The notes under the pieces were generated by a model. The model saw only the letters and a program-made list of their open reading frames with translations. It was not told the DNA's origin and did not search any database. Of a stretch of DNA of 32,524 bases, positions 18,136-25,333 are shown piece by piece; the stretch's first letter is position 1; every line of letters begins with the position of its first letter. The position numbers and the translations under genes are program-made. The DNA lies in assembly GCA_003260025.2 (NCBI GenBank), contig QFZU02000069.1, forward strand, positions 1 to 32,524. The letters run 5' to 3'. The DNA comes from Microbispora triticiradicis (lineage in GTDB: Bacteria > Actinomycetota > Actinomycetes > Streptosporangiales > Streptosporangiaceae).

Positions 18136-19356
18136 ATGAAGCGCACTCTTGCTTTCGGTGGCCTCGTGGCCACCGCCGGCCTGCTCGCCGCCGGTCTCGT
18201 CACCCCCGCCCAGGCGGCCGGCGACGTCGCCAGTGACCCGCTGGCGTCGACCGGCATCCAGGCCAAGAACATCGCCGCCTTCTGGCTGGCGGAGAACGCG
18301 GCCAACCTGATCGCCGCCACGCCGTACAACGTCGAGACCAAGGTCGCCGCCAAGCACCTCTCCAAGGGTGGCCCCGCGGCCGACAGCAAGCCCGGCATCG
18401 TCCCGGCGATCGGCGACGAGAAGAAGACCGCCGCCAAGTCGAAGAACGTGAACCTCCCCAAGACCACCGGCAAGGTGTTCTTCGCGGACGGGTTCAAGAA
18501 CGTCGGCACGCGGCAGAACCCCAAGGTCGTCGCGGTCAACCCGCACTGGTGCACCGCGACCTCGGTGCAGTCGTCGTACCACAACCTGGTCGCCACGGCC
18601 GGTCACTGCGTCTACGACACGGTGTCCAACAAGGCGACGCTGAACTACTGGGTCTTCATCCCGGGTTACTACCAGGGCAAGACCCCGTGGGGCGTGTACG
18701 TCGGCAAGACGGCCTACACCCACTACGACTACGACGTCTACGAGGACGGCGACCGCGACTACGCGTTCGTCACCGTCTACAACGGCCTCAAGGTCAACGG
18801 TGGCACGGCGGACCGCTCGGCCCCCGTGAACCGCACCGAGGTTCCGAAGGCGACCTGGGACGCCTACGCCAAGAACTACCCGTTCCTGCTGGCGGGGACC
18901 GAGGGCGGCAAGTACTACGTCTGGAAGTTCGTCGACGCGGGTCGCCTCGGCGACAACGTCGGCGGGCAGGGCCTGGCCTACAACCAGAAGATCGGCCAGC
19001 CGGTCTTCGTGTTCGGCTACCCGAGCGGCTCGCACCCGGACGGCAACCACGCCTTCTCCGGCAACACCCTCAAGTGGAGCTACGGCAAGACCTTCCCCGC
19101 GACCGCTCCGGCGATCAAGGCGGAGGAGCTGCAGGGCGTCAAGTCCTCCTTCACCGGTGAGGGCTCGCTCGGCTCGGCGTGGCTGCTCAAGTACAACAAC
19201 GGCCGTCGTCTCGGCTACCTGAACGGCGTGACCATCGGCGTCTCCGACACCGACGGCAACGACCGGTACGACACCTCCGTCTCCCCGTACTTCGACGGCG
19301 AGACCTACGGCGTCTACAGCGCGGCCAAGAACAACTGGTCCGGCTCGATCGCCTGA
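18136..19356 (+). CDS. Paralogue G: secreted trypsin-fold pseudoprotease
   Basis: A 406-residue exported protein with the MKRTLAFGG signal peptide. His157 and Asp208 are kept, and Leu345 replaces the catalytic Ser (GSLGSAW). The second Cys pair is lost. The N-terminal part is almost identical to E (for example 63 identical bases, 18250-18312 versus 14953-15015). The loop before the first Cys (ADGFKNVGTRQNPKVVAVN) is a shortened relative of that in E. The insert after VTVYNG (about residues 217-263) is unrelated to E except for its end (GGKYYVWKF). This mosaic pattern suggests recombination between copies. Confidence 0.87.
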   Translation: MKRTLAFGGLVATAGLLAAGLVTPAQAAGDVASDPLASTGIQAKNIAAFWLAENAANLIAATPYNVETKVAAKHLSKGGPAADSKPGIVPAIGDEKKTAAKSKNVNLPKTTGKVFFADGFKNVGTRQNPKVVAVNPHWCTATSVQSSYHNLVATAGHCVYDTVSNKATLNYWVFIPGYYQGKTPWGVYVGKTAYTHYDYDVYEDGDRDYAFVTVYNGLKVNGGTADRSAPVNRTEVPKATWDAYAKNYPFLLAGTEGGKYYVWKFVDAGRLGDNVGGQGLAYNQKIGQPVFVFGYPSGSHPDGNHAFSGNTLKWSYGKTFPATAPAIKAEELQGVKSSFTGEGSLGSAWLLKYNNGRRLGYLNGVTIGVSDTDGNDRYDTSVSPYFDGETYGVYSAAKNNWSGSIA

Positions 19357-19390
19357 GTGCGTACGCGCTCTGACCGATCCGCTTGACACG

Positions 19391-19428
19391 CAGGGCCCGG
19401 CTCCGGCTGGGCCCTGTTCCTTTTTTTC
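19391..19428 (+). terminator. Terminator after paralogue G
   Basis: An 11-bp stem with one G-T pair (19391-19401 with 19406-19416) on loop TCCG, followed by TTCCTTTTTTT. It is the best rho-independent terminator of the + strand here. Confidence 0.85.
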
Positions 19429-19460
19429 GCGGTTGTTTCCGACGTGAGGCCTATGCGCTG

Positions 19461-19466
19461 TATGTT
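19461..19466 (+). promoter_or_regulatory. Relic -10 box of paralogue H
   Basis: TATGTT sits in GCGCTGTATGTTCCTT, which matches the -10 contexts of E (GCGCTGTATGGT) and F (GGTATGTTCCTT). Downstream, the hairpin is degenerate: only GACGTTCCACG is recognisable. There is no CRP-type palindrome in the gap 19357-19523. Confidence 0.45.
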
Positions 19467-19523
19467 CCTTCGCATCGCGTCGACGAGTGCCGCGCGGGAG
19501 ACGTTCCACGGCAAGGAGATCGG

Positions 19524-20636
19524 GTGAAGCGCATCCTCGCCCCGCTGTCAGGGCCGGTGGCGACGTCCGCGTTGCTCGCCGCGGTCGTTTCCGCGCCCGC
19601 GCGGGCCTACGACATCACGGTGACGAGCCCGCTGGTTCCCCAGGCGGAGGTCTCCTCCGCACTCGCCTACTGGCTCGGGCAGGGCGCGCGTGCGCTCACC
19701 GTCGCGACGCCCTATCTCCTGCCGGCGACGATCGCCGCCACCCGCGCACCGCGCGGCGACGCGGAGCCCGGCGGCGACCGGGGCGTGGTGCCCGCCGTCG
19801 CCGGGGCCAGGCGGGTGCCCGGCACCGCGCGGAACGTCAACCTGCCGAGAACCGCGGGCAGGGTCTTCTTCGTCGGCGCCGACCACCGCCCGCACTGGTG
19901 CGCGGGCACCTCGGTCCAGGCCGACCACCGCAACCTCGTCGCGACCGCCGGCCACTGCGTGTACGAGCCCGTACGGCGAGGCTCGGGGGCGGCCCGGACC
20001 TACCGCTACTGGGTCTTCGTGCCCGGTTTCGCCCGGGGTTCGGCGCCCCTCGGCATCTATCCCGGAAAACAGGCCTTCGCCCACCAGGACTTCACCCGCT
20101 ACGGCGACCTCGACCGCGACTACGCCTTCGTCGGCGTCCACGACGGCGTGCTGCCCCGGCGGGTCGCGCTTTCCGGCGCCGCGCGGTACGCCGCGTTCAC
20201 CGGTCCGAAGTACCGCACGCGTACGGGTTACACCGGCGTGCTGCTGACCCGCGCGGGCCGCCTCGGCGACAAGGTGGGCGAGCAGGGCCTGGCCTACAAC
20301 CTCCCGGTCGGTGGATCCCTCGCCGTCTTCGGCTATCCCGTCGGGCGTTCCGCCGGCCCCGCACCCACCGGCTTGAGCCGATCGTACGGAAGACCGTTTC
20401 GCGTCTGGGACCTGACCCAAAAGGCGGACGAACTGGTGGCCGTACGCGCGCCCTTCGTGTCCGCCGGCGGATCGCCGTGGCTGGCCGCCTACCGGGGCGG
20501 GCGCGGGCTCGGCTACCTCAACGGCCTGACCATCGGCACGTCCGGCCAGTCCATCGCCCTTTCGCCCTATTTCGACGGCGAGTTGTTCCACGTGTACGAC
20601 GCCGCCCGGCACGAGCGCGTCACTTCTCCGGCCTGA
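19524..20636 (+). CDS. Paralogue H: divergent secreted trypsin-fold pseudoprotease (Ser replaced by Gly)
   Basis: A 370-residue exported protein starting at GTG 19524, after AAGGAG (19513-19518). The signal peptide is VKRILAPLSGPVATSALLAA with APARA as cleavage region. His144 (TAGHC) and Asp199 (DRDYAF) are kept. The Ser loop reads SAGGSPW, so Gly315 aligns with the catalytic Ser. The second Cys pair is lost (SRSYGR, VRAPF). It is much richer in Arg than C-G, and its framework has drifted (GRLGDKVGEQG). With its decayed leader this looks like an old copy, but the reading frame is intact, so it may still be made. Confidence 0.83.
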   Translation: MKRILAPLSGPVATSALLAAVVSAPARAYDITVTSPLVPQAEVSSALAYWLGQGARALTVATPYLLPATIAATRAPRGDAEPGGDRGVVPAVAGARRVPGTARNVNLPRTAGRVFFVGADHRPHWCAGTSVQADHRNLVATAGHCVYEPVRRGSGAARTYRYWVFVPGFARGSAPLGIYPGKQAFAHQDFTRYGDLDRDYAFVGVHDGVLPRRVALSGAARYAAFTGPKYRTRTGYTGVLLTRAGRLGDKVGEQGLAYNLPVGGSLAVFGYPVGRSAGPAPTGLSRSYGRPFRVWDLTQKADELVAVRAPFVSAGGSPWLAAYRGGRGLGYLNGLTIGTSGQSIALSPYFDGELFHVYDAARHERVTSPA

Positions 20637-20640
20637 GGGC

Positions 20641-20667
20641 GTTTCGACCGGTGACCGGCCGCGAAAC
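20641..20667 (+). terminator. Hairpin after paralogue H
   Basis: GTTTCG (20641-20646) pairs with CGAAAC (20662-20667), enclosing an inner CCGG/CCGG stem. It begins five nt after the stop codon of H and lacks a T tract. Confidence 0.45.
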
Positions 20668-20742
20668 ATACCGCACACAAAACGTGCTTAATTCCGGACA
20701 CGTCTTCTTATCTACGACTTATGGCAACAAGCTCCTGTGCTG

Positions 20743-20809
20743 TAAGTTCCTTGACATCCCTTTACTGACGCATGGGGCGTAAGTGACGTCCCACGTACAG
20801 CGCGAGGAG
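20743..20809 (+). promoter_or_regulatory. Proximal promoter and leader hairpin of paralogue I
   Basis: The -10 is TAAGTT (20743-20748). TGGGGCGT (20773-20780) pairs with ACGTCCCA (20786-20793) on loop AAGTG. The closing pair is T-A where the other copies have C-G, a compensatory double change. GAGGAG (20804-20809) is the Shine-Dalgarno. No CRP-type site is found upstream. Confidence 0.65.
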
Positions 20810-20819
20810 CGACCCCCCT

Positions 20820-21926
20820 ATGAAGAAGCACGTGCTTCTCCCGATCGGCGCCATCGCCGCCGCGGGACTTGCGGCAACGGCCCTGACCGCTCCGGCCCAG
20901 GCCGGCCGGGTCCTGACCAGCACCAAGCTGGCCGGCCCCGCCCAGGCCGGCTCGACCGTCAAGTTCTGGCTCGACGGCGGCGGCTCGAAGCTCAAGGCGG
21001 CCGACCCGTACGGCATGGAGCACAACACGGTTCCCAAGCACGTTTCCAAGGGAGCCCCCGCCGCCGACGGCAAGCCGGGCATCGTGCCGGCGATCGGCGA
21101 CGAGAAGAAGACCACCGCGAAGTCCAAGAACGTCAACCTGCCGAAGACCGTCGGCCGGGTCTTCTTCTCCATCGGCAGTGGCCTCTACTCCTGCTCCGCC
21201 TCCTCGGTGCAGTCCGCGTACCACAACCTCGTCGCCACGGCCGGGCACTGCGTCTACGACATCGAGAGCAACCACCAGGTCGTCGACAACTGGGTGTTCA
21301 TCCCGGGTTACTACGACGGCAAGGCCCCGTGGGGCGTGTACGTCGGCAAGCAGGCGTTCACGCACTACGACTTCGACGTGTACGAGGACGCCGACCGGGA
21401 CTACTCGTTCGTCACCGTCTACAGCGGCATCGGCTGGGACTACCAGAAGAACGTGTACAAGGACCTCGGACCGCTGGGCAACAACGTCGGCGGCCAGGGC
21501 CTCGCCTACAACCAGAAGGTCGGCGCGCCGGTCTTCGTGTTCGGCTACCCCGCGGCGCCGCACGGAGACGGCAACTACGTCTGGACCGGCGAGAAGCTCA
21601 AGTGGTGCTACGGCAAGCCGTACTTCCCGGTCAAGGAGGCCTCGGTCAAGGCCGAGGAGCAGGTGGGCCTCAAGTGCTCGATGACCGGCGGCTCGTCCGG
21701 CGGCCCCTGGATCCTCAAGTACAGCAGCGCCCGCCGTCTCGGCTACATCAACGGTGTGACCAGCCTCGGCGGGGACACCGACGACAACGGCCGTAGCGAC
21801 ATGATCAGCTCTCCGTACTTCGACGGCGAGACCTACGGCGTCTACAAGGCGGCCTACTCGCTGTGGTCCGGCTCGCTGGTCCGCAAGGACGGCACGCTCG
21901 GCATCACCGAGGCCAAGTCCGAGTGA
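20820..21926 (+). CDS. Paralogue I: secreted trypsin-like serine protease, triad intact
   Basis: A 368-residue exported protein with signal peptide MKKHVLLPIGAIAAAGLAAT and cleavage near APAQA. The triad His143 (TAGHC), Asp194 (DRDYSF) and Ser293 (GSSGGPW) is complete. Cys263/Cys286 probably pair near the Ser, and a Cys precedes the His loop (YSCSAS). The linker and framework (DGKPGIVPAIGDEKK, GNNVGGQGLAYNQK) are close to C-G, so I is the active member nearest to the pseudoprotease branch. Only a short segment (about 15 residues) follows the Asp motif. The C terminus carries an extra tail after the SGS position (LVRKDGTLGITEAKSE). Confidence 0.9.
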   Translation: MKKHVLLPIGAIAAAGLAATALTAPAQAGRVLTSTKLAGPAQAGSTVKFWLDGGGSKLKAADPYGMEHNTVPKHVSKGAPAADGKPGIVPAIGDEKKTTAKSKNVNLPKTVGRVFFSIGSGLYSCSASSVQSAYHNLVATAGHCVYDIESNHQVVDNWVFIPGYYDGKAPWGVYVGKQAFTHYDFDVYEDADRDYSFVTVYSGIGWDYQKNVYKDLGPLGNNVGGQGLAYNQKVGAPVFVFGYPAAPHGDGNYVWTGEKLKWCYGKPYFPVKEASVKAEEQVGLKCSMTGGSSGGPWILKYSSARRLGYINGVTSLGGDTDDNGRSDMISSPYFDGETYGVYKAAYSLWSGSLVRKDGTLGITEAKSE

Positions 21927-21937
21927 CGCCCGCCTCC

Positions 21938-21970
21938 GGTGGGGTCCGGTCCCTCGCGGCCGGCCCCACC
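21938..21970 (+). terminator. Terminator after paralogue I
   Basis: GGTGGGG-T-CCGG (21938-21949) pairs with CCGGCCCCACC (21960-21970) with one bulge. It lies between two convergent genes and has no T tract. Confidence 0.5.
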
Positions 21971-22002
21971 GTGGGCACCCGTCCGGTCAGGGCGCGGCGG
22001 CG

Positions 22003-23160
22003 TCACACGCCGACCGCCGCCCTGCCCGCACGTCGGCCGCGCTCCAGCAGCGCGGCCACCCGCGGATCCGCGGCGTACGGCGCCAGTCGCCGGCGCAGGT
22101 CCGCGACGTAGGTCCGGGTGCGGGCCGACTGGATGCCCTCGGCCACGTCGAGCGCCGAGGACGCGACCTGGCACGCCTCCTCCAGTTCGCCCTCCTGGAT
22201 CAGGGCCGAGGCGAGCAGCGCGAGGTTGAACATCCTCCCCCGCACATACCGCCCGTCCATCACCAGCGACCGCCTGGCCTGCCGTACGGCTCCTCCGCCG
22301 TCGCCGAGGTCGCGCAGGCAGTGGGCCGACTTCGCGGCCAGGTAGGCCTCGTCGAAGTAGCCGATCCAGCGGGGCTCGCTCTGCGGAGAGCGCCGGTCGA
22401 AGGCGATCTCGGCCTCGTGCAGCGCGTTCCCGCACCCCGCCCGGTCCCCCAGCAGCGCGAGGGCGTGCGCCTCCAGCACACGCGTCTCGGCGAGCAGGGT
22501 GAGGACCCCCGAGCGCCGGGCCGCCTCGACCCCCGCCCTGGCCAGTTCCAGCCCGTGCCGGGCGTGCCCGATGTAGACGGCCTGGTGGCTCATCCCGGCC
22601 AGGATCTCGCCGCTCAGCGCATGGTCGCCCGCGCCCCGCGCCAGGCCGAGCGCCTGGATGAGGTAGCGCTGGGCGAGCCCGTGCTGTTCGAGGTCGTAGG
22701 CCATCCACCCGGCGAGCCGGGTCAGCTCGGCCGCCGCGGTCGCGAGCGACCGCCCGGTGACCTCGCCGTACGCGCCCTCGCGCAGCAGCGGCGTCACGGC
22801 GGTATGCAGGTAGCGCACGACCGGCCCGCGCACGCTGCCGCCGCCGAACCGGTTGTCCAGCTCCCCGAAGGATCGGGTGACCTCCCGGATCGCGGCCACG
22901 TCCGAGGCCCCGACCCGGCGCGGCCCGGCCGCGGCGAGCCGCGTCGCGTCCGGTGCCGCCAGCCAGTGAGCGAGTCCCGCCGAGCCCGCTCCCAGGGCGA
23001 AGGTGGAGTCGAGCAGGAACCTGCGCCGCTCGACGTCGGCCCTCCACAGTGCTGTCACGCTTGCCACACCCTCCTCCCACGAATGGGGGAACCGCTGTCC
23101 CACGCCGAGGCCGCCGAGCCGTCGGGTCAGGCCCTTGATGCGGTCGAGGTCACGTCGCAT
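22003..23160 (-). CDS. TPR-rich regulator-like protein lacking an HTH domain (NsdA-like region)
   Basis: A 385-residue helical protein with TPR-like pairs throughout (for example HARHGLELARAGVEAARR and ALIQEGELEEACQVASSALDVAEGIQ). The front half (ERRRFLLDSTFALGAGSAGLAHWL) resembles the part that follows the DNA-binding domain in actinomycete XRE/NsdA-type regulators. No helix-turn-helix is visible, so it starts where such regulators usually continue. The start at 23160 is preferred over ATG 23184 because GGAAG lies just before it. It is convergent with the protease island. It may act through protein or peptide binding; its function is unknown. Confidence 0.7.
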   Translation of the reverse strand: MRRDLDRIKGLTRRLGGLGVGQRFPHSWEEGVASVTALWRADVERRRFLLDSTFALGAGSAGLAHWLAAPDATRLAAAGPRRVGASDVAAIREVTRSFGELDNRFGGGSVRGPVVRYLHTAVTPLLREGAYGEVTGRSLATAAAELTRLAGWMAYDLEQHGLAQRYLIQALGLARGAGDHALSGEILAGMSHQAVYIGHARHGLELARAGVEAARRSGVLTLLAETRVLEAHALALLGDRAGCGNALHEAEIAFDRRSPQSEPRWIGYFDEAYLAAKSAHCLRDLGDGGGAVRQARRSLVMDGRYVRGRMFNLALLASALIQEGELEEACQVASSALDVAEGIQSARTRTYVADLRRRLAPYAADPRVAALLERGRRAGRAAVGV

Positions 23161-23201
23161 CGCTCTTCCAACCGGGACAGGCATCAGCCGATGAGGTTAC
23201 G

Positions 23202-23239
23202 GAGAGCTCTCTTTATAGCACCTACCGTGACGAGGTAAA
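23202..23239 (-). promoter_or_regulatory. Promoter of the TPR gene with a palindrome at the start of transcription
   Basis: On the minus strand, TTTACC (23239-23234) and TATAAA (23217-23212) are 16 nt apart. The palindrome GAGAGCTCTC (23202-23211) directly follows the -10 and would cover the start site, a position suited to a repressor. Confidence 0.55.
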
Positions 23240-23259
23240 GGGATTCCCAAGTGCCCGGT

Positions 23260-23297
23260 GGAGAAAAAAGGGCCGGACGCCACGGCGTCCGGCCCTT
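23260..23297 (-). terminator. Intrinsic terminator of the malic enzyme gene
   Basis: A perfect 13-bp stem (23268-23280 with 23285-23297), loop CACG. On the minus strand it is followed by a run of T residues (CCCTTTTTTCTCC). It begins 31 nt past the malic enzyme stop codon. Confidence 0.85.
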
Positions 23298-23327
23298 CGG
23301 CCCTTCGGCCCCAGGCGGGGCGCGGCG

Positions 23328-24512
23328 TCACTTACGCGCGACGCCGTCCTCGCGGGCCTGCCGCGCGACGGCGGCGATCACCGCGGGGGCGACCCGGGCG
23401 TCGAACGGCGAGGGGATCACGTAGTTCTCCGACAGGTCGTCCCCGACCACGGCCGCGAGGGCCTCGGCCGCCGCCACCTTCATGTTCTCGGTGATGGTCC
23501 TGGCGCGGACGTCGAGAGCGCCCCGGAAGACCCCAGGGAAGGCCAGCACGTTGTTGATCTGGTTGGGGTGGTCGGACCGGCCGGTGGCGACCACGCGGGC
23601 GTACCGCGCCGCCACCGAGGGCTCGACCTCGGGGGTGGGGTTGGACAGCGCGAACACGATCGCGTCCCGCGCCATCCCGGCGACGGCCCGCTCGGAGATG
23701 GTGGAGCCGGAGAGCCCGACGAACACGTCGGCGCCTGCGAGGGCCCCCTCGGTCGAGCCGGTCAGGCCCGCCTTGTTGGTGTCCCTCGCCAGCGCCCACT
23801 TGACCTGGTTCAGGTCGTCTCGGCCGGTGTGGATGATGCCCTTGGAGTCGGCGACCGCGATGTCGCCGATCCCGGCGTTCAGCAGGATGCGCGAGACGGC
23901 GACGCCGGAGGCGCCCGCGCCGGCGACGACGGCGCGCAGGTCGCCGAGCGACCGCCCGGTGAGGCGGGCCGCGTTGCGCAGCGCGGCGAGGACCACGATC
24001 GCGGTGCCGTGCTGGTCGTCGTGGAAGACGGGGATGTCGAGAAGCGCCCGCAGGCGGTCCTCCACCTCGAAGCAGCGGGGGGCGCTGATGTCCTCCAGGT
24101 TGACGCCGCCGAACGAGGGCGCGAGCCGGACCACGGTCTCGACGATCGCGTCCACGTCCGTGCAGTCGATGCAGACGGGCACCGCGTCGACCCCGGCGAA
24201 CTGCTTGAACAGCAGGGCTTTGCCCTCCATCACGGGCATCGCGGCGGCCGGCCCGATGTCGCCGAGCCCCAGCACCGCGGTGCCGTCGGAGACCACGGCC
24301 ACGACGTTGGAGACCCAGGTGTAGTCGTTGACCAGGTCGGGGTTGTCGGCGATGGCGGTGCAGACGCGGGCGACACCCGGGGTGTACGCGAGCGACAGGT
24401 CCCCGGCGTCGCGGACCGGGACGGTGGAGCGGACCTCCAGCTTGCCGCCGCGGTGCAGCGCGAAAGCGGGATCCAGATCGAGAGAAGTCAAGGAATCAGG
24501 AGTAACGGTCAC
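23328..24512 (-). CDS. NAD(P)-dependent malic enzyme
   Basis: A 394-residue cytosolic enzyme that oxidatively decarboxylates malate to pyruvate, supplying NAD(P)H. Signatures are LSLAYTPGVARVC, the long metal- and substrate-binding region from GTAVLGLGDIG through FGGVNLEDISAP, the PVFHDDQHGT motif, the Rossmann motif VVAGAGASGVAVSR, and GRSDHPNQINNVLAFPGVFRGALD, given here in parts. The length matches short bacterial malic enzymes such as those of Streptomyces. GTG 24512 is chosen because homologous sequence begins there (VTVTPDSLTSLDLDPAFALHRGG); the open frame to 24773 adds Arg-rich, non-homologous residues. Cofactor preference cannot be read here. A strong terminator follows. Confidence 0.93.
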   Translation of the reverse strand: MTVTPDSLTSLDLDPAFALHRGGKLEVRSTVPVRDAGDLSLAYTPGVARVCTAIADNPDLVNDYTWVSNVVAVVSDGTAVLGLGDIGPAAAMPVMEGKALLFKQFAGVDAVPVCIDCTDVDAIVETVVRLAPSFGGVNLEDISAPRCFEVEDRLRALLDIPVFHDDQHGTAIVVLAALRNAARLTGRSLGDLRAVVAGAGASGVAVSRILLNAGIGDIAVADSKGIIHTGRDDLNQVKWALARDTNKAGLTGSTEGALAGADVFVGLSGSTISERAVAGMARDAIVFALSNPTPEVEPSVAARYARVVATGRSDHPNQINNVLAFPGVFRGALDVRARTITENMKVAAAEALAAVVGDDLSENYVIPSPFDARVAPAVIAAVARQAREDGVARK

Positions 24513-24771
24513 AGCGACCCCAGTGTCGAAAGGACGAGTTCCTTCGGTAGACGCCGTCAAGAGAACGAGAGCCCAGGCTTCGGTAGCCGCCGGAGGCCGT
24601 CGTCGTTGACGGTCGTCTCTTGAGGGGGTACGGGGGTCACCCGTCTCCTGATTGTGCCACACGAACCACCGCCCACCCCCGTCCCGGCGACCCCAGATCG
24701 TTGCCCCTATGGGTGTTCCCCCAGGCCACGAGGCGTGTAATACTCGGCTTTGCCAGTGATCTCTTACGTAC

Positions 24772-25311
24772 ATGGGCGCCCCAGTGGACTTGACGTCTTA
24801 CGCCGAGCTGGCCGTTCAGCTGGTCAACATGGGCGACGAGCTCAAAAACCCCTTCTCCCTGCGGTCGCTGCTGGAGGAGACGGGCCGTACGGAGGCGGCC
24901 TCCCGCCTCACCCGCCGGGACATCGACGCGCTCTGGGAGCTGCGTGAGGAGCTCGCGGGGGTGTTCGAGGCCGCGTCGGGAGGAGACGACGTCGACGTGG
25001 TCGACCGCCTCAACGGCCTGCTGGTCCGGCATCCCGTGCATCCGCAGATCTCCGGCCACGACGGCCAGCCCTGGCACCTGCACCTGACCGAGGGCGGCCG
25101 AGTCGCCGACGCCCTGGCGGTCGGGTCGGTCATGGGCCTCGCCAGCGTGGTCACCCGTCTCGGCGTCGACCGGCTCGGCCTCTGCCAGGCGTCGCCGTGC
25201 CGCAACGTCTACATCGACACCTCCTCCAACCGGTCGCGCCGCTACTGCTCGGAGCGGTGCGCCAGCCGGGCCAACGTGGCCGCGTACCGGGCCCGCAAGC
25301 GCGGCGCCTGA
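24772..25311 (+). CDS. ABATE / CGNR-type zinc-finger protein
   Basis: A 179-residue protein with an N-terminal ABATE-like domain (LTSYAELAVQLVNM, RRDIDALWELREELAGVF) and a C-terminal zinc finger with Cys138, Cys143, Cys159 and Cys163 (CQASPCRNVYID, RYCSERCASRANVAAYRARKR). The usual CGNR tetrad is CRNV here. Proteins of this family are putative stress-response DNA-binding regulators. There is no Shine-Dalgarno before ATG 24772; GTG at 24784 would give the family-like MDLTSY start, so the start is uncertain and the mRNA may be leaderless. It diverges from the malic enzyme across 259 nt. Confidence 0.88.
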   Translation: MGAPVDLTSYAELAVQLVNMGDELKNPFSLRSLLEETGRTEAASRLTRRDIDALWELREELAGVFEAASGGDDVDVVDRLNGLLVRHPVHPQISGHDGQPWHLHLTEGGRVADALAVGSVMGLASVVTRLGVDRLGLCQASPCRNVYIDTSSNRSRRYCSERCASRANVAAYRARKRGA

Positions 25312-25333
25312 TCCCGGTGGGCCGGCACACCCG

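Noticed and set aside
20461..20478. Ser317 of paralogue H as the catalytic Ser
   Set aside because: Aligned on the following Pro-Trp it falls two residues too late; Gly315 occupies the catalytic position and the oxyanion GxSG order is broken.
11395..20793. The leader hairpin as an attenuation terminator
   Set aside because: No T tract follows any copy and the Shine-Dalgarno lies 10 or so nt further on; the loops and spacing fit a leader structure better.
8020..21926. The island as a prophage or recently inserted mobile element
   Set aside because: No integrase, transposase, terminal repeats, tRNA or attachment-like duplications were seen, and GC content and codon use look like the flanks.
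24513..24773. N-terminal 87-residue extension of malic enzyme
   Set aside because: It is Arg- and Pro-rich with no malic enzyme similarity and overlaps the divergent promoter region.
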